64,000 nucleotides of DNA from Batillaria attramentaria (lineage: Eukaryota; Mollusca; Gastropoda; Batillariidae), in the NCBI GenBank assembly GCA_018292915.2, contig JACVVK020000463.1:352001-416000 (forward strand), read 5' to 3'. The translations under genes and the position numbers were made by a program. Numbering within the stretch: the first letter of the stretch is position 1; the number at the start of each line of letters is the position of its first letter. This document shows, piece after piece, positions 10,166 to 20,539 of this stretch. Under the pieces are notes generated by a model. It saw only the letters and a program-made list of their open reading frames with translations. It was not told the DNA's origin and did not search any database.

Positions 10166-10971
10166 GACTTGAAGTGCTCTGTATCGTCTTGAAGAGGCTT
10201 TCCTATCCCTGCCGTTACTTGGACCTGGAAGAATTTTTCCACAGACCACGCTTTGAACTATGCATGCTCTTCAACCTGGGTGTAAACCACATCGATGGAA
10301 TGTTTAGCGAGCGCTTGACAAATCCAGCACAGCCGTGGTTGACCATTGCCAAACTGCATGAATATAGTGCTGTAGTATATGCAAAGGGTGCACCTTTGAA
10401 TTTATGCTGGGGTTTTATTGATGGGACAGTGAGGAAAATGTGCAAACCTCAAGTACACCAAAGGGAAGTGTACAATGGACACAAAAGAGTGCATGCCTTG
10501 AAGTTTCAGTCTGTAGTTACACCAAATGGACTGATAGCAAATTTGTTTGGTCCGATGCCAGGGAGGAGACATGATGCAGCATTGTTAAATGCAAGTGGGC
10601 TGATGGACTACATGGAGGCAAACATGAACACCCAAGATGGTAGACCATTTTGTGTTTATGGGGACCCTGCCTACCCACTCAGACCCCACCTCCAACGTCC
10701 ACACCGTGGACAAAGACTGACTGCTGCCCAACAACAGCATAATACTGACATGAGTCGAGTTCGGCAAGCAGTTGAATGGCAGTTTGGAAAGATTGTTAGT
10801 TTATGGGCATTTGTGGACTTTGCAAATAATCTAAAACTCAATCTTTCACCTGTTGGGAAACTTTATAGGCTTGGTGCATTGCTCACCAACTGCCACGCAT
10901 GCCTGTATGGAAATCAGACTTCTGACTATTTTGGGCTTAACCCACCTTCACTTGATGAATACTTGTATTGA
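10166..10971 (+). CDS. Harbinger transposase, exon 2 (DDE nuclease)
   Basis: The main part of the transposase, the enzyme that cuts the element's ends. It reads LEVLCIVLKRLSYPCRYLDL, then the first catalytic Asp in WGFIDGTVRKM, VYNGHKRVHALKFQSV, the GPMPGRRHDAALL block, the second Asp in YGDPAYPLRPHL and the Glu in VRQAVEWQFGKI. The stop TGA is at 10969-10971. With exon 1 the protein is about 343 residues, in the normal range for the family, with no frame break. The acceptor TTTTAG and phase (1/2) agree with exon 1. It binds DNA only with a Myb-like partner in studied family members; that partner is encoded at 12295-14139. Confidence 0.88.
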
Positions 10972-11769
10972 CAAGTCGCAGCTTCTGCTTGTCTTCAATA
11001 AGTCTTCACATATACAGTGACTCTAGCAAGAAAAAATGTTCTATTGGCTGTACATAGTCATTTGACTGCAATAGGCTCTTGTCACCCAAAATCTGCACTA
11101 ATACTGGCATCTTCAATTTAATTCAAATTATGTGATGTCTCCTCCTTGGCGTTGGATCAAACAAGTTCTCAATATGTGGTGGTTTGTTAACCAACTGTTT
11201 GTAGCACTGTATTGACAAATTTGGACCATCAAAAAGTAGTTTGAGAAAACGGCTCACTTTTTAATTTATTTAAACATGTTTTTTAAAAAGAGATGACCAA
11301 AAAATAGTTAAAGTTGTCTGATTTTGTTTTCCAACTATTGGCAGTCATTAATTATGATTCAAAACAACCTACATGGTGTTGTGCATATATATTTCAGGTG
11401 CTGAGTCTGTTCCTGTATTGCAGAGATAACAGGGCAAAGTATGCTTGACAGCAACATAATTTATTATACCCTATAATTAAATACTTAAATTATAGCAGGA
11501 GCATGGTTAGACTGATGTTGGCCGTAGGTCAGTGAACCGAACTCCCTTCTGACTGCTCCGCACCTCAGTCACTCAGTCACTGAATGAGCTACTTACACAA
11601 CTGAAGACTACGTGGACATCAATAAATTTGCATAATGTGTATCTACTTGTGTGCAAATTGACAGTATGTATTTATCATTTGCCTGTTTGTGCAACATTTT
11701 CTCTCTTTCTCTCACTTATCTATCCTGAGTGCACAGGCAATCAGTTGGCAATAAGGCCAAAAAATAAAG
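10972..11769. other. Harbinger internal non-coding
   Basis: Probable transposase 3' UTR and spacer; no further coding or repeat recognised. Confidence 0.5.
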
Positions 11770-11976
11770 CTGTGGTTAAGGTAACATGCCCCCAAAAATT
11801 AGGGTCGGTCGGTCGGAATAACTTTTGCATTTTTCGAAATCAGTGCATAATAGGGAACACTGATCTTACCGCTGTGGCTCAATCTTTGCCAGTCAAAAAA
11901 AAGATATTAAAAAAAATTGGGGCATCTTAGGGTCGGCGGGATAAAATAGGGTCGGTCAGGTTACTGTAACCACAGC
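11770..11976. mobile_element. MITE with CTGTGGTTA ends
   Basis: About 207 bp. The left end CTGTGGTTAAGGTAAC and the complement of the right end (CTGTGGTTACAGTAAC) match at 14 of 16 positions. Contains GGGTCGGTCGGTCGG and AATAGGGTCGGTCAGG. Confidence 0.6.
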
Positions 11977-12294
11977 AATTTTTTTTTTGCCTAATGACAA
12001 TCACAAGTATTCAAACTGAGAAATCTTTATTGAGCCCCTCCAAATACACCACAAAAGTCTTGACTAGTGCAGCTCAGAATGTTTTAACGTGCTCAATACA
12101 ACACAATTACACAATGTCATTGTAAACAAGCCAGCAAATGTGACTTGAAAACATGATAAAATAACACAAGTTCATGACTAGAATCAATGTTGACCAGATT
12201 AGAGCACATCAGGAACAGTTACTTTCTTGATTAAAGTACTCCAGCATGAGAACTAAAATAGACCACCACAAGAGAATATATAACTGGGGCTGAA
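11977..12294. other. Spacer between the convergent Harbinger genes
   Basis: Probably the 3' UTR of the Myb-like gene; nothing else seen. Confidence 0.45.
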
Positions 12295-12605
12295 CTACTT
12301 CTTAGACAGCTGCTGCATGAGCAGCTGCATCATGGCCTCCTTCTCCTTGGCCATGGCTTTTTCTTGGGCCTCTCTTAAATCAAGTTCTCTCTTTTTTAAA
12401 TTCAGTTCCTCTCTCCGTAGCTGCCTGTCTTCTTCTGCAGCCCTTTGAAGTCTTGCTGCTTCCTCCTGTCTTGCCTCCTCCAGTCGCTGCCTTTCCTGCC
12501 GCTCCTCCTCTCTGGCAGCCTTTTCTGCCTCCACTTTGGTCTTCAGCACCCCCACCAGTTCTCCGCTTGTCCTCCTATACTTTGCAGTAGGAGTACTGGT
12601 AACAT
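12295..12605 (-). CDS. Harbinger Myb-like protein, exon 3
   Basis: C-terminal exon on the minus strand. It reads DVTSTPTAKYRRTSGELV, then a highly charged E/R/Q coiled coil (REEERQERQRLEEARQEE) and ends MQLLMQQLSKK with TAG at 12295-12297. The acceptor CAACAG and phase agree with exon 2. Such coiled-coil tails are common in the accessory proteins of invertebrate Harbingers and may mediate pairing with the transposase. Confidence 0.75.
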
Positions 12606-12813
12606 CTGTTGATAAAGATAATGTTCAACATAATTACCAAGGTCAAATCTTACATTTGATCCATATTTTAAATGAATTGAAAATGCCCACTATCTCAGAG
12701 TTTACAAAAAAAAAAAAAAAAAAAAAAAGGACCTGTAGTCCCTTTATTAGGCAGCTGATCAAAAACCTGTTTCTGCATCTTGTCATTTTTACATTAGGCC
12801 CCAAAAAATATAT

Positions 12814-12866
12814 AGCTGTGGTTAAGGTAACATCCAAAAAAAAAAATCAGGGTCGGTCGGAATAAC
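12814..12866 (+). repeat. Truncated copy of CTGTGGTTA MITE
   Basis: GCTGTGGTTAAGGTAACAT followed by an A-run and CAGGGTCGGTCGGAATAACT, matching the left part of 11770-11976 but without a right end. Confidence 0.55.
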
Positions 12867-13138
12867 TTGTTGATCAATACATAGGTTGATACATATATGG
12901 GATGTATCAGTATGAAGGGAACTTTGGCATGAAAGAACTACTAAAAAAAAAAAATGCACATATTTCCACCCGATGCTAGCATGCCATAGCTTAAGTACGG
13001 GCATCCAGTTAATGTGTGGCCTGATGTAGCTCTCCGTAGTCAGTTGGACCCCACAAAACACCATGAAATGAAATCCAGTTAATGGTCTGCTCTGAAGTAC
13101 ATAAATGGAAGTGTGTCTGGTCTTTCCAAATTACAAAC

Positions 13139-13350
13139 CTGGTGTTGAACTAGAAGGCTGCACATCAAGGTCAGGAGCTGCTGGTGCACGGCCAGCTTCT
13201 GCAGCAGCTAGCACAGCAATGTCAGCAGCATCTTGTCGCCGCTTTTTGGAACAGGACGACGCCTGCTCCTCCTCCGCTTCCTGCTTGATAAGCAGGGCCT
13301 CATCTATCGCCTTGTCAAAGTCAGATCTTTCAGGCTCCTCAATTCCAGAG
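13139..13350 (-). CDS. Harbinger Myb-like protein, exon 2
   Basis: Middle exon: SGIEEPERSDFDKAIDEALL, an Ala-rich stretch (AADIAVLAAAEAGRAPAAP) and PSSSTPG, ending at CACCAG|GTTTGT. Phases 2/1 on entry and 1/2 on exit match both neighbours. It has low complexity and no enzyme motif, as expected for a linker between the DNA-binding and coiled-coil parts. Confidence 0.72.
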
Positions 13351-13909
13351 CTGAAAAATGTTAAAAGTTGAAAAAACACACAGCCACAGAAGCATAATGC
13401 TCCAGATGACTATACCTGCAAGGCAAAAATACATCTTTCAATTTCCTGCAAATCATTCAATGTGACTGATTATGTATTTATGAACTAACCTGCCAGGAAC
13501 ATAACTGGCTGTAGTCAAAAACACCAATATGTACAATACATAATAATGCAACTTGTTCTGTTAATATTCACCCCTGTACAATTATAAACCAAATGCAACA
13601 GATCAATCCAAGCTTCCTGTGCACATGGTTAAAAATTACATTTACTTTACATTTCCCATGTTAGATACATGTAATACACTTTCCACATAGAATACTTGTA
13701 AACAAGTATTAAAGCAGCACCACATAAATCATGTTGAAAAGCAACTATACATAAAATAAGAGGCAGCCCAGTCAATCAATGTTCTATAAGTGAAGTGTAA
13801 TAAAATGTGAAATAATTTTGCAACCTAGAGAGTCATAATCATAAAAATGCAGTGTCCACATATACATATTTAACATTAATCAGAAAAAAAAAAACAATTT
13901 AAAACTTAC
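13351..13909. other. Intron of the Harbinger Myb-like gene
   Basis: No other feature seen. Confidence 0.6.
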
Positions 13910-14139
13910 GCCTTTTCCTGTTGTTTAACCAGAGTCCGTCTCTGGTCCATGATCAGGAGGGCCCTGTCGCGCAAGGACTTGCTGGAGCGTCTGCCCAGCA
14001 AGGGATGCTCGTCAAGCTTTTTCTTCAGACCCTCCCAAGAATTTATTTTCTTGAAAGGGTTGTATAGGGAGACCTCATCCATGAGATCATGGTCCTCTTC
14101 CAGAGTGTACTTTTTTGATGCGGCCATTTCTGTTGACAT
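13910..14139 (-). CDS. Harbinger Myb-like protein, exon 1
   Basis: Starts MSTEMAASKKYTLEEDHDLM, then EVSLYNPFKKINSWEGLKKK and RSSKSLRDRALLIMDQRRTL, ending at AAGGC|GTAAGT. The tryptophan/charged helix pattern is that of the Myb/SANT-like DNA-binding accessory protein (ORF2) of PIF/Harbinger elements, which brings the transposase to the element ends and the nucleus. A second ATG lies four codons in. The three exons give about 251 residues. It is transcribed towards the transposase from the element's right side. Confidence 0.78.
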
Positions 14140-14746
14140 AAGAAAAATGAACTAAGGAAATTGATATACAACAATTTAAATTAACATATATATAAGTACC
14201 AAAGTAGTAGGCCTACAAGTAGTTTTAGATCTATAGCTGCAAACGTAAAGTTTAGCACCCTGCCATTAATTGAAAGAACTGAGCGCACATTTTATGTGTA
14301 TATTTAGGCTCTGTTTCAGACTAGTGTTAAGAAAAAGGTTTACTTTCATACATCAACAAACTTTCAGCCAGTCCAAGTCAAGTGGATTCACGCAGATGAG
14401 CCAAAAAACGTACAACTAAATACTGTTGAAAGTAGCTGCAGCATTATACAGTCCGATTATAAATAATATAAAAAACTTGGATAACTTCGCTAGTTCAAAA
14501 TTAGCCATAAAATACATCTCACCTTCTGATTGTAAAAATCTGCAGAGTGCGCGGAAATGTTGTTCACAAACTGCAACCGCCAAGGGGCTGCACTCTTAAA
14601 TCTTCATCTCGATGGGAGGTAACCCCCCAGCTGTAAAACCAACGACGAAACGAGCGCTTGCTATATCGTTTTCCGGTACTTTCGTGGTGGTGGTGTCTGA
14701 CGTCACACGACCTACTTTCCGGGCACAGCGAGCGACGAAAACGCGC
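14140..14746. other. Harbinger right non-coding region
   Basis: Probable promoter and 5' UTR region of the Myb-like gene, ending at the right terminal repeat. No other feature seen. Confidence 0.45.
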
Positions 14747-14772
14747 CGACGAAAGTCCCTGCTATAACTCCC
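14747..14772 (-). repeat. Right terminal inverted repeat of Harbinger
   Basis: Exact complement of 8100-8125. Confidence 0.9.
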
Positions 14773-14995
14773 TATTGAGAAGGGAATGAGTTGTCATGTG
14801 TACCCACCGTCTAACTGTAACTCCTTGAAATCTCCCGTATAAGCGACCAGTAATTAACTGCCGCCTTTTTTTTTTTTTTTTTTTTAAAGAGGTGGAGACT
14901 TGAACTGCCGAGGTGACCATTTCAGACACACTAGGAATATACACATTTGCTGCTGTTTTGAAATGTCCAGATGGTTTTCCGTGTCCACACAGAGG

Positions 14996-15077
14996 AACAT
15001 GCCCCTGCAGACATTCCTTGCTGAGCCGCGTAATAGTCCTTGTTGCTTGCGCGGCGTAAACACCTAAATAACTAACT
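14996..15077 (+). repeat. Hairpin-tail retroposon copy
   Basis: Hairpin block with GCCGCGTAATAGTCC, GCGCGGCGTAAAC and a CTAAATAACTAAC tail. Confidence 0.65.
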
Positions 15078-15615
15078 TCCCTGTAGACACGTCACTTCAT
15101 CCAACACATCAACACACAGCTTCCGATCCACTGATTGTAGCAAGATTTGCCATTCAGTGCGCAGCTGGTGGCCGCGAAATAGTCCTTGTTGCTTGCGCGG
15201 CGTCTCTTCTGTTGTTATTGCCTCGGAGAAAGGTACGAATAAGGTAGGCGGACAGTCTCTCGACGCAGAGGGTTGGTGTTTCTCCGTCTTCTGGTTTGCA
15301 GTTGCGAAAACGTCTTTGACAACGAACGTAATGTCCATCCCATCAGAAGGGAAGCCCCACTCTGGCGTTGCCACCAAATGTTCAGCAATGGCAATCTCCT
15401 CCACTTCGCTTAGGACACATGGTCGACCAACCTTCTTCGTGTGCTGGTTCTGAATTTTGTTTTGCAGCGTACTTCGGGCGATTCCTAGCGCTTCACACAC
15501 CTGACGTAGACCTTTGCCGGCAGCAAGTAAGTCCTGAGCCTGTTGCCATTTTTTCTCATCACATGTGCCATAGTTCCGTGTCCAGGATTTCCTCTGGTAC
15601 GTTCTAGGCATGGTT
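15072..15615 (-). pseudogene. psq-type helix-turn-helix fragment of a pogo/Tigger-like transposase
   Basis: The minus frame has MPRTYQRKSWTRNYGTCDEK at 15612, the helix-turn-helix GKGLRQVCEALGIARSTLQN, then VGRPCVLSEVEEIAIAEHLV and EWGFPSDGMDITFVVK. This is the N-terminal Pipsqueak-type DNA-binding region that starts many pogo/Tigger-like transposases. After about SAS the frame loses similarity and no DDE domain follows. A short hairpin-repeat fragment (15173-15203) is inserted in it. Confidence 0.6.
15173..15203 (+). repeat. Minimal hairpin fragment
   Basis: Only the CCGCGAAATAGTCC...CGCGGCG hairpin itself, without tail, inside the psq fragment. Confidence 0.55.
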
Positions 15616-15657
15616 TTCTTGCCAGAGGATAGACTAGGTGTCAGAAGTCTTCTACTA

Positions 15658-15790
15658 AGCGTCATGCATGCGATATACTGGACTATAGGAATGATAGGAA
15701 TTATGTTGAGGCATGTAGCCAGTCTCAGTGCCTTTTCTTGGAGTTGACCGGGGGGGGGGGGGGGGGGGTCCTTCAACCCAGCATCATGTC
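15658..15790. repeat. Left part of a repeat shared with 24993-25140
   Basis: CATGCATGCGATATACTGGA, GTAGCCAGTCTCAGTGCC, TTGGAGTTGACCG, a G-run and CTTCAAC match 24993-25140. The shared unit continues into the FSTDVTSVNVQLS coding module in both places, so the module belongs to a longer element. Confidence 0.65.
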
Positions 15791-15795
15791 GGAGG

Positions 15796-15857
15796 TAGCC
15801 GCGAAATAATCTCTGTTGCTTGCGCGGCGTAAAGCCCCAAATAACTAACTAACTAAC
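15796..15857 (+). mobile_element. 62-bp hairpin-tail retroposon with target-site duplication
   Basis: Only the hairpin block plus a CAAATAACTAACTAACTA tail. It is flanked by ATGTCGGAGG on both sides (15786-15795 and 15858-15867), and the related copy at about 25125-25140 has the same site without the insert. That filled/empty comparison defines the inserted unit. Confidence 0.8.
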
Positions 15858-15867
15858 ATGTCGGAGG

Positions 15868-16165
15868 GCCTGGAGAGCCCGTGTAGGGGATCATGTGGCG
15901 GTCGTTTACTTCCAGGATTCTTTGTTTAAGCCGCTCCCTAGCTTGTCTCTCCAGACCATCGTCTGCTGGATTGTCGACTCCAAGCAAAGTGAACTGTACA
16001 TCCTCTGCATCTTTTATGGAAAGTTGCACATTCACGCTAGTGACATCTGTCGAAAAGTTTGCACATATTCTCTGGAAGAGGCTCTTCAGCTGTTGTTTCC
16101 GCTTGTATCTTCCCTGACATCATCTTCAATTTCTTGAAGGAGGTCAACCTCTTTTATTAAATATA
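15868..16165 (-). repeat. Repeated coding module, copy 3
   Basis: Same reading frame as 3653-4025 from RYKR-like residues through VNVQLSIKDAEDVQFTLLGV to DRHMIPY, then diverges. One of four copies. Confidence 0.55.
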
Positions 16166-16650
16166 AGAAAAAGTCAGTGAATTTGGAACACTTAAGGAAA
16201 ATCTTGCATAACGTTTGAACAACAAACACTAGAAGGGCACTTCTGGTTGCGTTTTATTCAGCAAAAAACTTTCATTGTAACACAAGAATCGAACTGATGA
16301 TAACAAAATTGAAAGAATATATCCGTTTGATTTTTTTTTTCTTTTTGTGCCATCACAGTGACCCGAGTCACTAAACTGGAACAGAGTGGACGCTATGTCA
16401 GAACACTGTTCTTATTTCCTACCCAGAGTGTTCCATGTTTCGACTCGAGTCCAACTGAAACAAAAAATCTTTCTGCTGAAAATGTTGCAAAACAAACGTT
16501 AAACAAATAAACAAAAAAAAAAACAAAAAAAAAATTAAAACTACTTAGTAGTACTAACTTTCCTCGAAAAATCTGTCCTGGCTTTTTCTTTTCTCTCAGC
16601 TCTAATGCAGACTAAAGATGATGAAATGACGCGGAGTTGGGAAATTTAGT
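16166..16650. other. No gene seen
   Basis: AT-rich; no recognisable feature. Confidence 0.4.
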
Positions 16651-16970
16651 TCATGTGTGACACATCACGCATGTGTATTGCTGCCCTGCACCAGTCGTGC
16701 CAGCACACTCTTCGTGCACCCATGTGAAACATATCTGGCACTGAATCATGTCTTCTTCAATGTCTTGGCTGCACATGAAGCAGTACCATGACTGCTTTGA
16801 CTGGGTTTGTTTTTTTCGGCTGAACTTACGCTTTTTTCCCTTCGACGCAGATTTGCCTGCGTTTGAAACTGACAATGCCGTTTTGTACGGAGACGAGGTC
16901 AGGAACTCTGCTGCACTGTTGCCTGGCTCCCAGTCTGATTCAGAATCACAGAAGATGTCAGACTCGTCAT
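16651..16970 (-). pseudogene. PHD-like zinc finger fragment of a transposon protein
   Basis: From an acidic segment (about 16970) the frame passes a basic stretch KGKKRKFSRKKQTQSKQS and a Cys/His finger: WYCFMCSQDIEEDMIQC, then CFTWVHEECAG and YTCVMCHT with a stop. The spacing fits a PHD-like finger, as at the C-terminus of pogo/Tigger-type and Ginger-type proteins. No transposase domain is attached. Confidence 0.55.
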
Positions 16971-16975
16971 AATCC

Positions 16976-17530
16976 CCATCACCAGGCTCTGATTCTGCTG
17001 TGCATCTGACATGATAAAAGTGACCAAATCAGCAACACCTTAATGCTATCAATTTTCAAGCAATCAAATCTGCAGCACAAAGGAATAAGACTGAAACCTG
17101 GCTAATCTGAATTCAAAACAAGAGTGAGTCACCACACCATGTGTAAGCTGCCTGATAAGGCACTGCCACTACAGAAATATGAAACACAGACATTACAATT
17201 TCATTTTAACACAGTGATGCATTTGTTTTCTTTCTAATCAAACCATCGGTCTAGGTTTACTGAACATATGTTGCCTAGTATGTGCCTGTGTCTATCAGTA
17301 CCACAAGATGATCTTTTCTTTTTTTTTTAAACTTTAATCCAAGGTAAATTATAGAAAAAAATAGCCGCTGTCTTTAATGACCTCAAGGCTGGGGCCAGGC
17401 ACGCCTGAACAATGGAGGGCAGGAAAGATGACTGCAACATCAGAACAACACAGCCATTAGAAGGATAAAATCATTCCGCAAATGCTAATGTAAATCAAAA
17501 GTATGATAAACAAGAATGGCAAAGCCCCTT
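16976..17530. other. No gene seen
   Basis: No clear coding, repeat or RNA feature. Short frames only. Confidence 0.4.
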
Positions 17531-17537
17531 CAAGTTA

Positions 17538-17864
17538 TTATCTGCCCTTGATCACCTCTGACCTTGATGAAGGAAAGCAAAATGGTGTAATTACAGGAGC
17601 ATTGCCGATGAGTATCCGCATACCAAGTTTCAAGCCTGTGTCTATGCCATCCACCATCTTCATCTTGAGCACCTGGGTGGTGTAGGAGGCACCTGACTTG
17701 TTGTAGAAACATGTCATGCTGCATGAAAAGTCCACCAGCCTCTCCTCGTTGGCTGGAGAAAAAAAAAGGGATATGGACTTCCCTCTCTGGCCTGTGGAAG
17801 AACTTTCATCTTCCAGGTTGGACAGGCATGCCTCCTCCTCCTCACTGCTGTCCTGTCTCTCCAC
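17538..17864 (-). pseudogene. MADF-like DNA-binding fragment
   Basis: The frame from 17864 is acidic (SSEEEEACLSNLEDESSSTG) and then reads FFSPANEERLVDFSCSMTCF and YNKSGASYTT. EERLVDF..xxCFYxxS is the start of a MADF domain, a Myb-related DNA-binding fold common in host factors and transposon accessory proteins. The domain is incomplete: the expected RRxxAWxxIA and WKNLRDRY blocks are absent here. Confidence 0.45.
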
Positions 17865-18420
17865 CCTCAGGCTCTCTCTGGCAGCTTCTTCAGCAGCGTC
17901 TCTCCTCTCTCTCTCTCTCTCCTGGTCTTGCCTCTAAAATGGAATGCATGCTTGATGCACACTCCGCCAAAGAAATAAACAAATTTACAACCAGAAAAAG
18001 ATTACCTGTTTCAGAGCTTATGGATGGTGTGTGCATAAATGTATTTTGCCCACCTGTGAACAGCAGGGTCAAACATCATGAGACAAACATCTCGTGAGTT
18101 TTGATAACATTTGCATACATATTAAAGTTATTTGCGCACTGGGACCATGTAGGAAAGTGTCCACTTTCTACCCATTAACACCGATACACAAGAAAAGTTT
18201 GACACCCCCACCCCACACACACACCCCTTACGCCCTCGTGCACCCTTAACACCCCCGCCCCCCTTCCCGGTCACGGGTGGCCCTTTAACATAATATTTCA
18301 CTAGCAGTTATGAAATGCCAAAGACGAAACATTGAAACATAGGTTCTGGTAAGGAAGTGCATTAGCAAACAGATCTATGTCCCTGCAAAAAGTATGAATA
18401 ATACCAAACAGGGTGTAGAC

Positions 18421-18640
18421 TTAAGTGGGACTCCCTGCACCTAGGATCTGCTCCACTATGCCGTCGGTCACCTTTGAAGGTGCCGCACTGCCACCGCCAG
18501 TCTTGGCCCTGTCCCTAACCCGCTTAATATAATCCCTTTTCACGTCAGACCATTTCTCTCTGACTTCTGCCGGCGTACGCTCACAAACTCCTTCTGCAGT
18601 GACCTTACTCGCAATATCCTCCCACACTTTGTTCTTAGAA
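18421..18640 (-). CDS. Myb/SANT-like DNA-binding exon
   Basis: Reads VWEDIASKVTAEGVCERTPA, then EVREKWSDVKRDYIKRVRDR and TGGGSAAPSKVTDGIVEQIL and ends with a stop at 18421. WxxIAxxVxAxGVxxRTxxEVxxKWxDxK is the helix pattern of the Myb/SANT-like domain of Harbinger accessory proteins. No transposase adjoins it; the nearest Harbinger transposase remnant on this strand is at 28 kb. Likely a stranded transposon gene fragment. Confidence 0.55.
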
Positions 18641-18935
18641 CTTCTAATAGAGTTGTCAGCTCAAAGTGAAGTTCGGTTTGCGAATTCGTTTAGCAGTCGT
18701 CATTATGCCACGTGGGATGGTCAGGCTTTCACGCCGACTATCGCTGACGGAAACGGGAAAGCCCACTGTATAAATAGAACGGCCGCGGTAGCTATCGCCA
18801 CTCCGATAATGACTCATGCATTCCACATCCGCTAAAAAAAATAATTAAAGGCCGGTAGCTACCAGTCCGGTAGCGATTTATCGGCAGTCCGGTAAATGTT
18901 TTTCCATACATACGGGCGCTGGTAGTAAGCGAGAC

Positions 18936-18985
18936 TGTAAAGCCGCGAAATAGTCTTTGTTGCTTGCGCGACGTAAAGCCCTAAC
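18936..18985 (+). repeat. Hairpin-tail retroposon copy
   Basis: GCCGCGAAATAGTC and GCTTGCGCGACG, then AAAGCCCTAAC. Confidence 0.65.
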
Positions 18986-18994
18986 TGGCTGTTT

Positions 18995-20211
18995 TTAAAA
19001 ACCTGGCCGAACGGGACTCGGTTTAGCCTGTGAAGCATGGGAGGGGTCAGCCTGTGGATGATAGGAGGGGTCAGCCTGTGGAGCATGGGAGGGGTCAGCC
19101 TGTGGATGATAGGAGGGGTCAGCCTGTGGAGCATAGGAGGGGTCAGCCTGTGGAGCATGGGAGGGGTCAGCCTGTGGATGATAGGAGGGGTCAGCCTGTG
19201 GATGATAGGAGGGGTCAGCCTGTGGAGCATGGGAGGGGTCAGCGTTGTCCTGTGTACGATCATGGAACAATTTGACGTTGCTGATATTGTAGAGATTCTT
19301 CAGTATTTTCCCACTTTTAGTGTTCTTCAGTTGAAGTCGACCCTTCGACCTGAATATGGCCCGACGAATCTTGGTGCCATCTTGCCTCCCATTCTGTGTA
19401 CTCGTGCAGCATTGATGATTAAGACTTTGTCTCCGATGCGGAACCCGTGGTCATATGCACGCCTGCTGTCATAGTACTCTTTCTGCTTCTTCTGCGCCCT
19501 TGAAATGTTTTCACCAATTTTGTTCTTGACTTCCTCGTGAATCCCCTTCATAGTGTCCATGATTTCTTCGTTCAGATCTTGCTCGTTGGCATCACCAGTG
19601 ACGTCAAATGGTAGTTTTGCCTGCTCACCATACAATGCCAAAAAGGGTGAAAACTGTGTAGACTTGTGAACGGATGTTCGGTAGGCGAACAGGGCTGCTG
19701 GCAAGAGTTCATCCCAATCATCATTGTCTGTGATCTTTACCAAAGTGTCTTTGAGTGTCCTATTGTCCCTCTCCCGTTGGCCGTTCGTCTGAGGGTGGTA
19801 GGCCGAAGAAATGCGATGGTTGATATTGAAACGGTCGGTGAGAATATCAAGCACAAAGTTAATGAACTCACGGCCTTGGTCCGTTATGAGGGAATCAAAC
19901 GCGCCAAAGATGCAGATGGTTTCGTACATGAATCTGGCAACTTCCTCTGAACTCTTGCACGGGATGGCCTTGGCAACGGGAAACTTTGTAAAGTGGTCTG
20001 TGAGGGCAACAATGTACTGGTTACCTCTGACCTGCAAAGGTCCTATGATGTCCATTCCAACGAGGCTCCACTTCTTTTTGGGCACTGGGATGGGGTGAAG
20101 CGGTGCTGCTGGCTTCTTTCTGCAAGCGTTCATCTTTTGCCACACACAGCATGATCTGCAGTAGTCTTCAACCTCCTGTTTCATTCCATGCCAGAAGTAA
20201 CGCCCCAAGAC
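18995..20211 (-). pseudogene. Ginger/GIN1-like integrase, main exon with octapeptide repeat tail
   Basis: Continues the zinc-binding domain from the exon at 21299-21565: LGRYFWHGMKQEVEDYCRSC supplies the two Cys. The catalytic triad follows: D in VGMDIIGPLQV, D in LITDQGREF, E in HPQTNGQRERDNRT. Then come an SH3-like end (FRIGDKVLIINAA) and FVGPYS. There the frame breaks near 19330. The next frame resumes with the family's usual RLQLKNTKSGKILKNLYNIS and runs into nine octapeptides of the type HPQADPSY, coded by the 24-bp minisatellite, stopping at 18995. Ginger elements and vertebrate GIN1 share this integrase. The intron inside the zinc domain argues against an ordinary Ty3 element. Possible sequencing error or real frameshift. 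Confidence 0.7.
19030..19255. repeat. 24-bp coding minisatellite
   Basis: About nine tandem units of GGAGGGGTCAGCCTGTGGA plus GCATG or TGATA. The unit is 24 bp, so on the minus strand each adds exactly eight residues to the integrase C-terminus. Confidence 0.92.
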
Positions 20212-20288
20212 CTAGAGAGAAAAAAGAGTAATGAAATATTTATAAATACTATGTCTTAAAGATAACTGGTAGATAACAGTGTGTGTGG

Positions 20289-20299
<11 letters not shown>

Positions 20300-20319
<20 letters not shown>

Positions 20320-20320
20320 C
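20300..20320. repeat. (GA)n microsatellite
   Basis: Short GA run after (TG)n, in the integrase intron. Confidence 0.9.
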
Positions 20321-20335
20321 CAGCAAAGGAAATGT

Positions 20336-20535
20336 CTTCAATCCGGAAAATGTCCGTTATATACCGAAGACATCGGCTATACCGGAAAATTTACGTTATA
20401 TACGGAGTCATCGGATATAACGTCCACCAGGACGAAAATGGCCGCTATATCCGATGTGTTGGTTATACCAGACATCGGATATAACGACACCAAAATCCAT
20501 GTCCCCAGGGTGGCAGTTATAACCGGAGTATACTG
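20336..20535. mobile_element. pogo-type MITE, right end intact
   Basis: The right end GTTATAACCGGAGTATACTG followed by TA matches the ends of the element at 52801-53960 (CAGTATACGCCGGTTATAAG). Internally CATCGGATATAACG-like blocks repeat in both orientations. A matching left end is not seen, so it is probably truncated. Confidence 0.6.
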
Positions 20536-20539
20536 TACC

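Larger units (their letters stand above)
8100..14772. mobile_element. Autonomous PIF/Harbinger DNA transposon, 6.67 kb
   Basis: The ends are inverted repeats: 26 bp starting GGGAGTTATAGCAGGG at 8100-8125, with an exact complement at 14747-14772. A TA dinucleotide flanks both sides (8098-8099, 14773-14774). Harbingers usually duplicate a 3-bp TWA site; here only TA is clearly shared. Inside are a two-exon DDE transposase on + and a three-exon Myb-like gene on -, converging on the middle, which is the standard PIF/Harbinger gene pair. Both frames are intact, so the element may be or recently have been active. Two smaller MITE-like elements sit in its non-coding parts. Confidence 0.88.

Noticed and set aside
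19030..19255. CRISPR-like array
   Set aside because: Contiguous 24-bp units without unique spacers, in a eukaryotic genome: a minisatellite.
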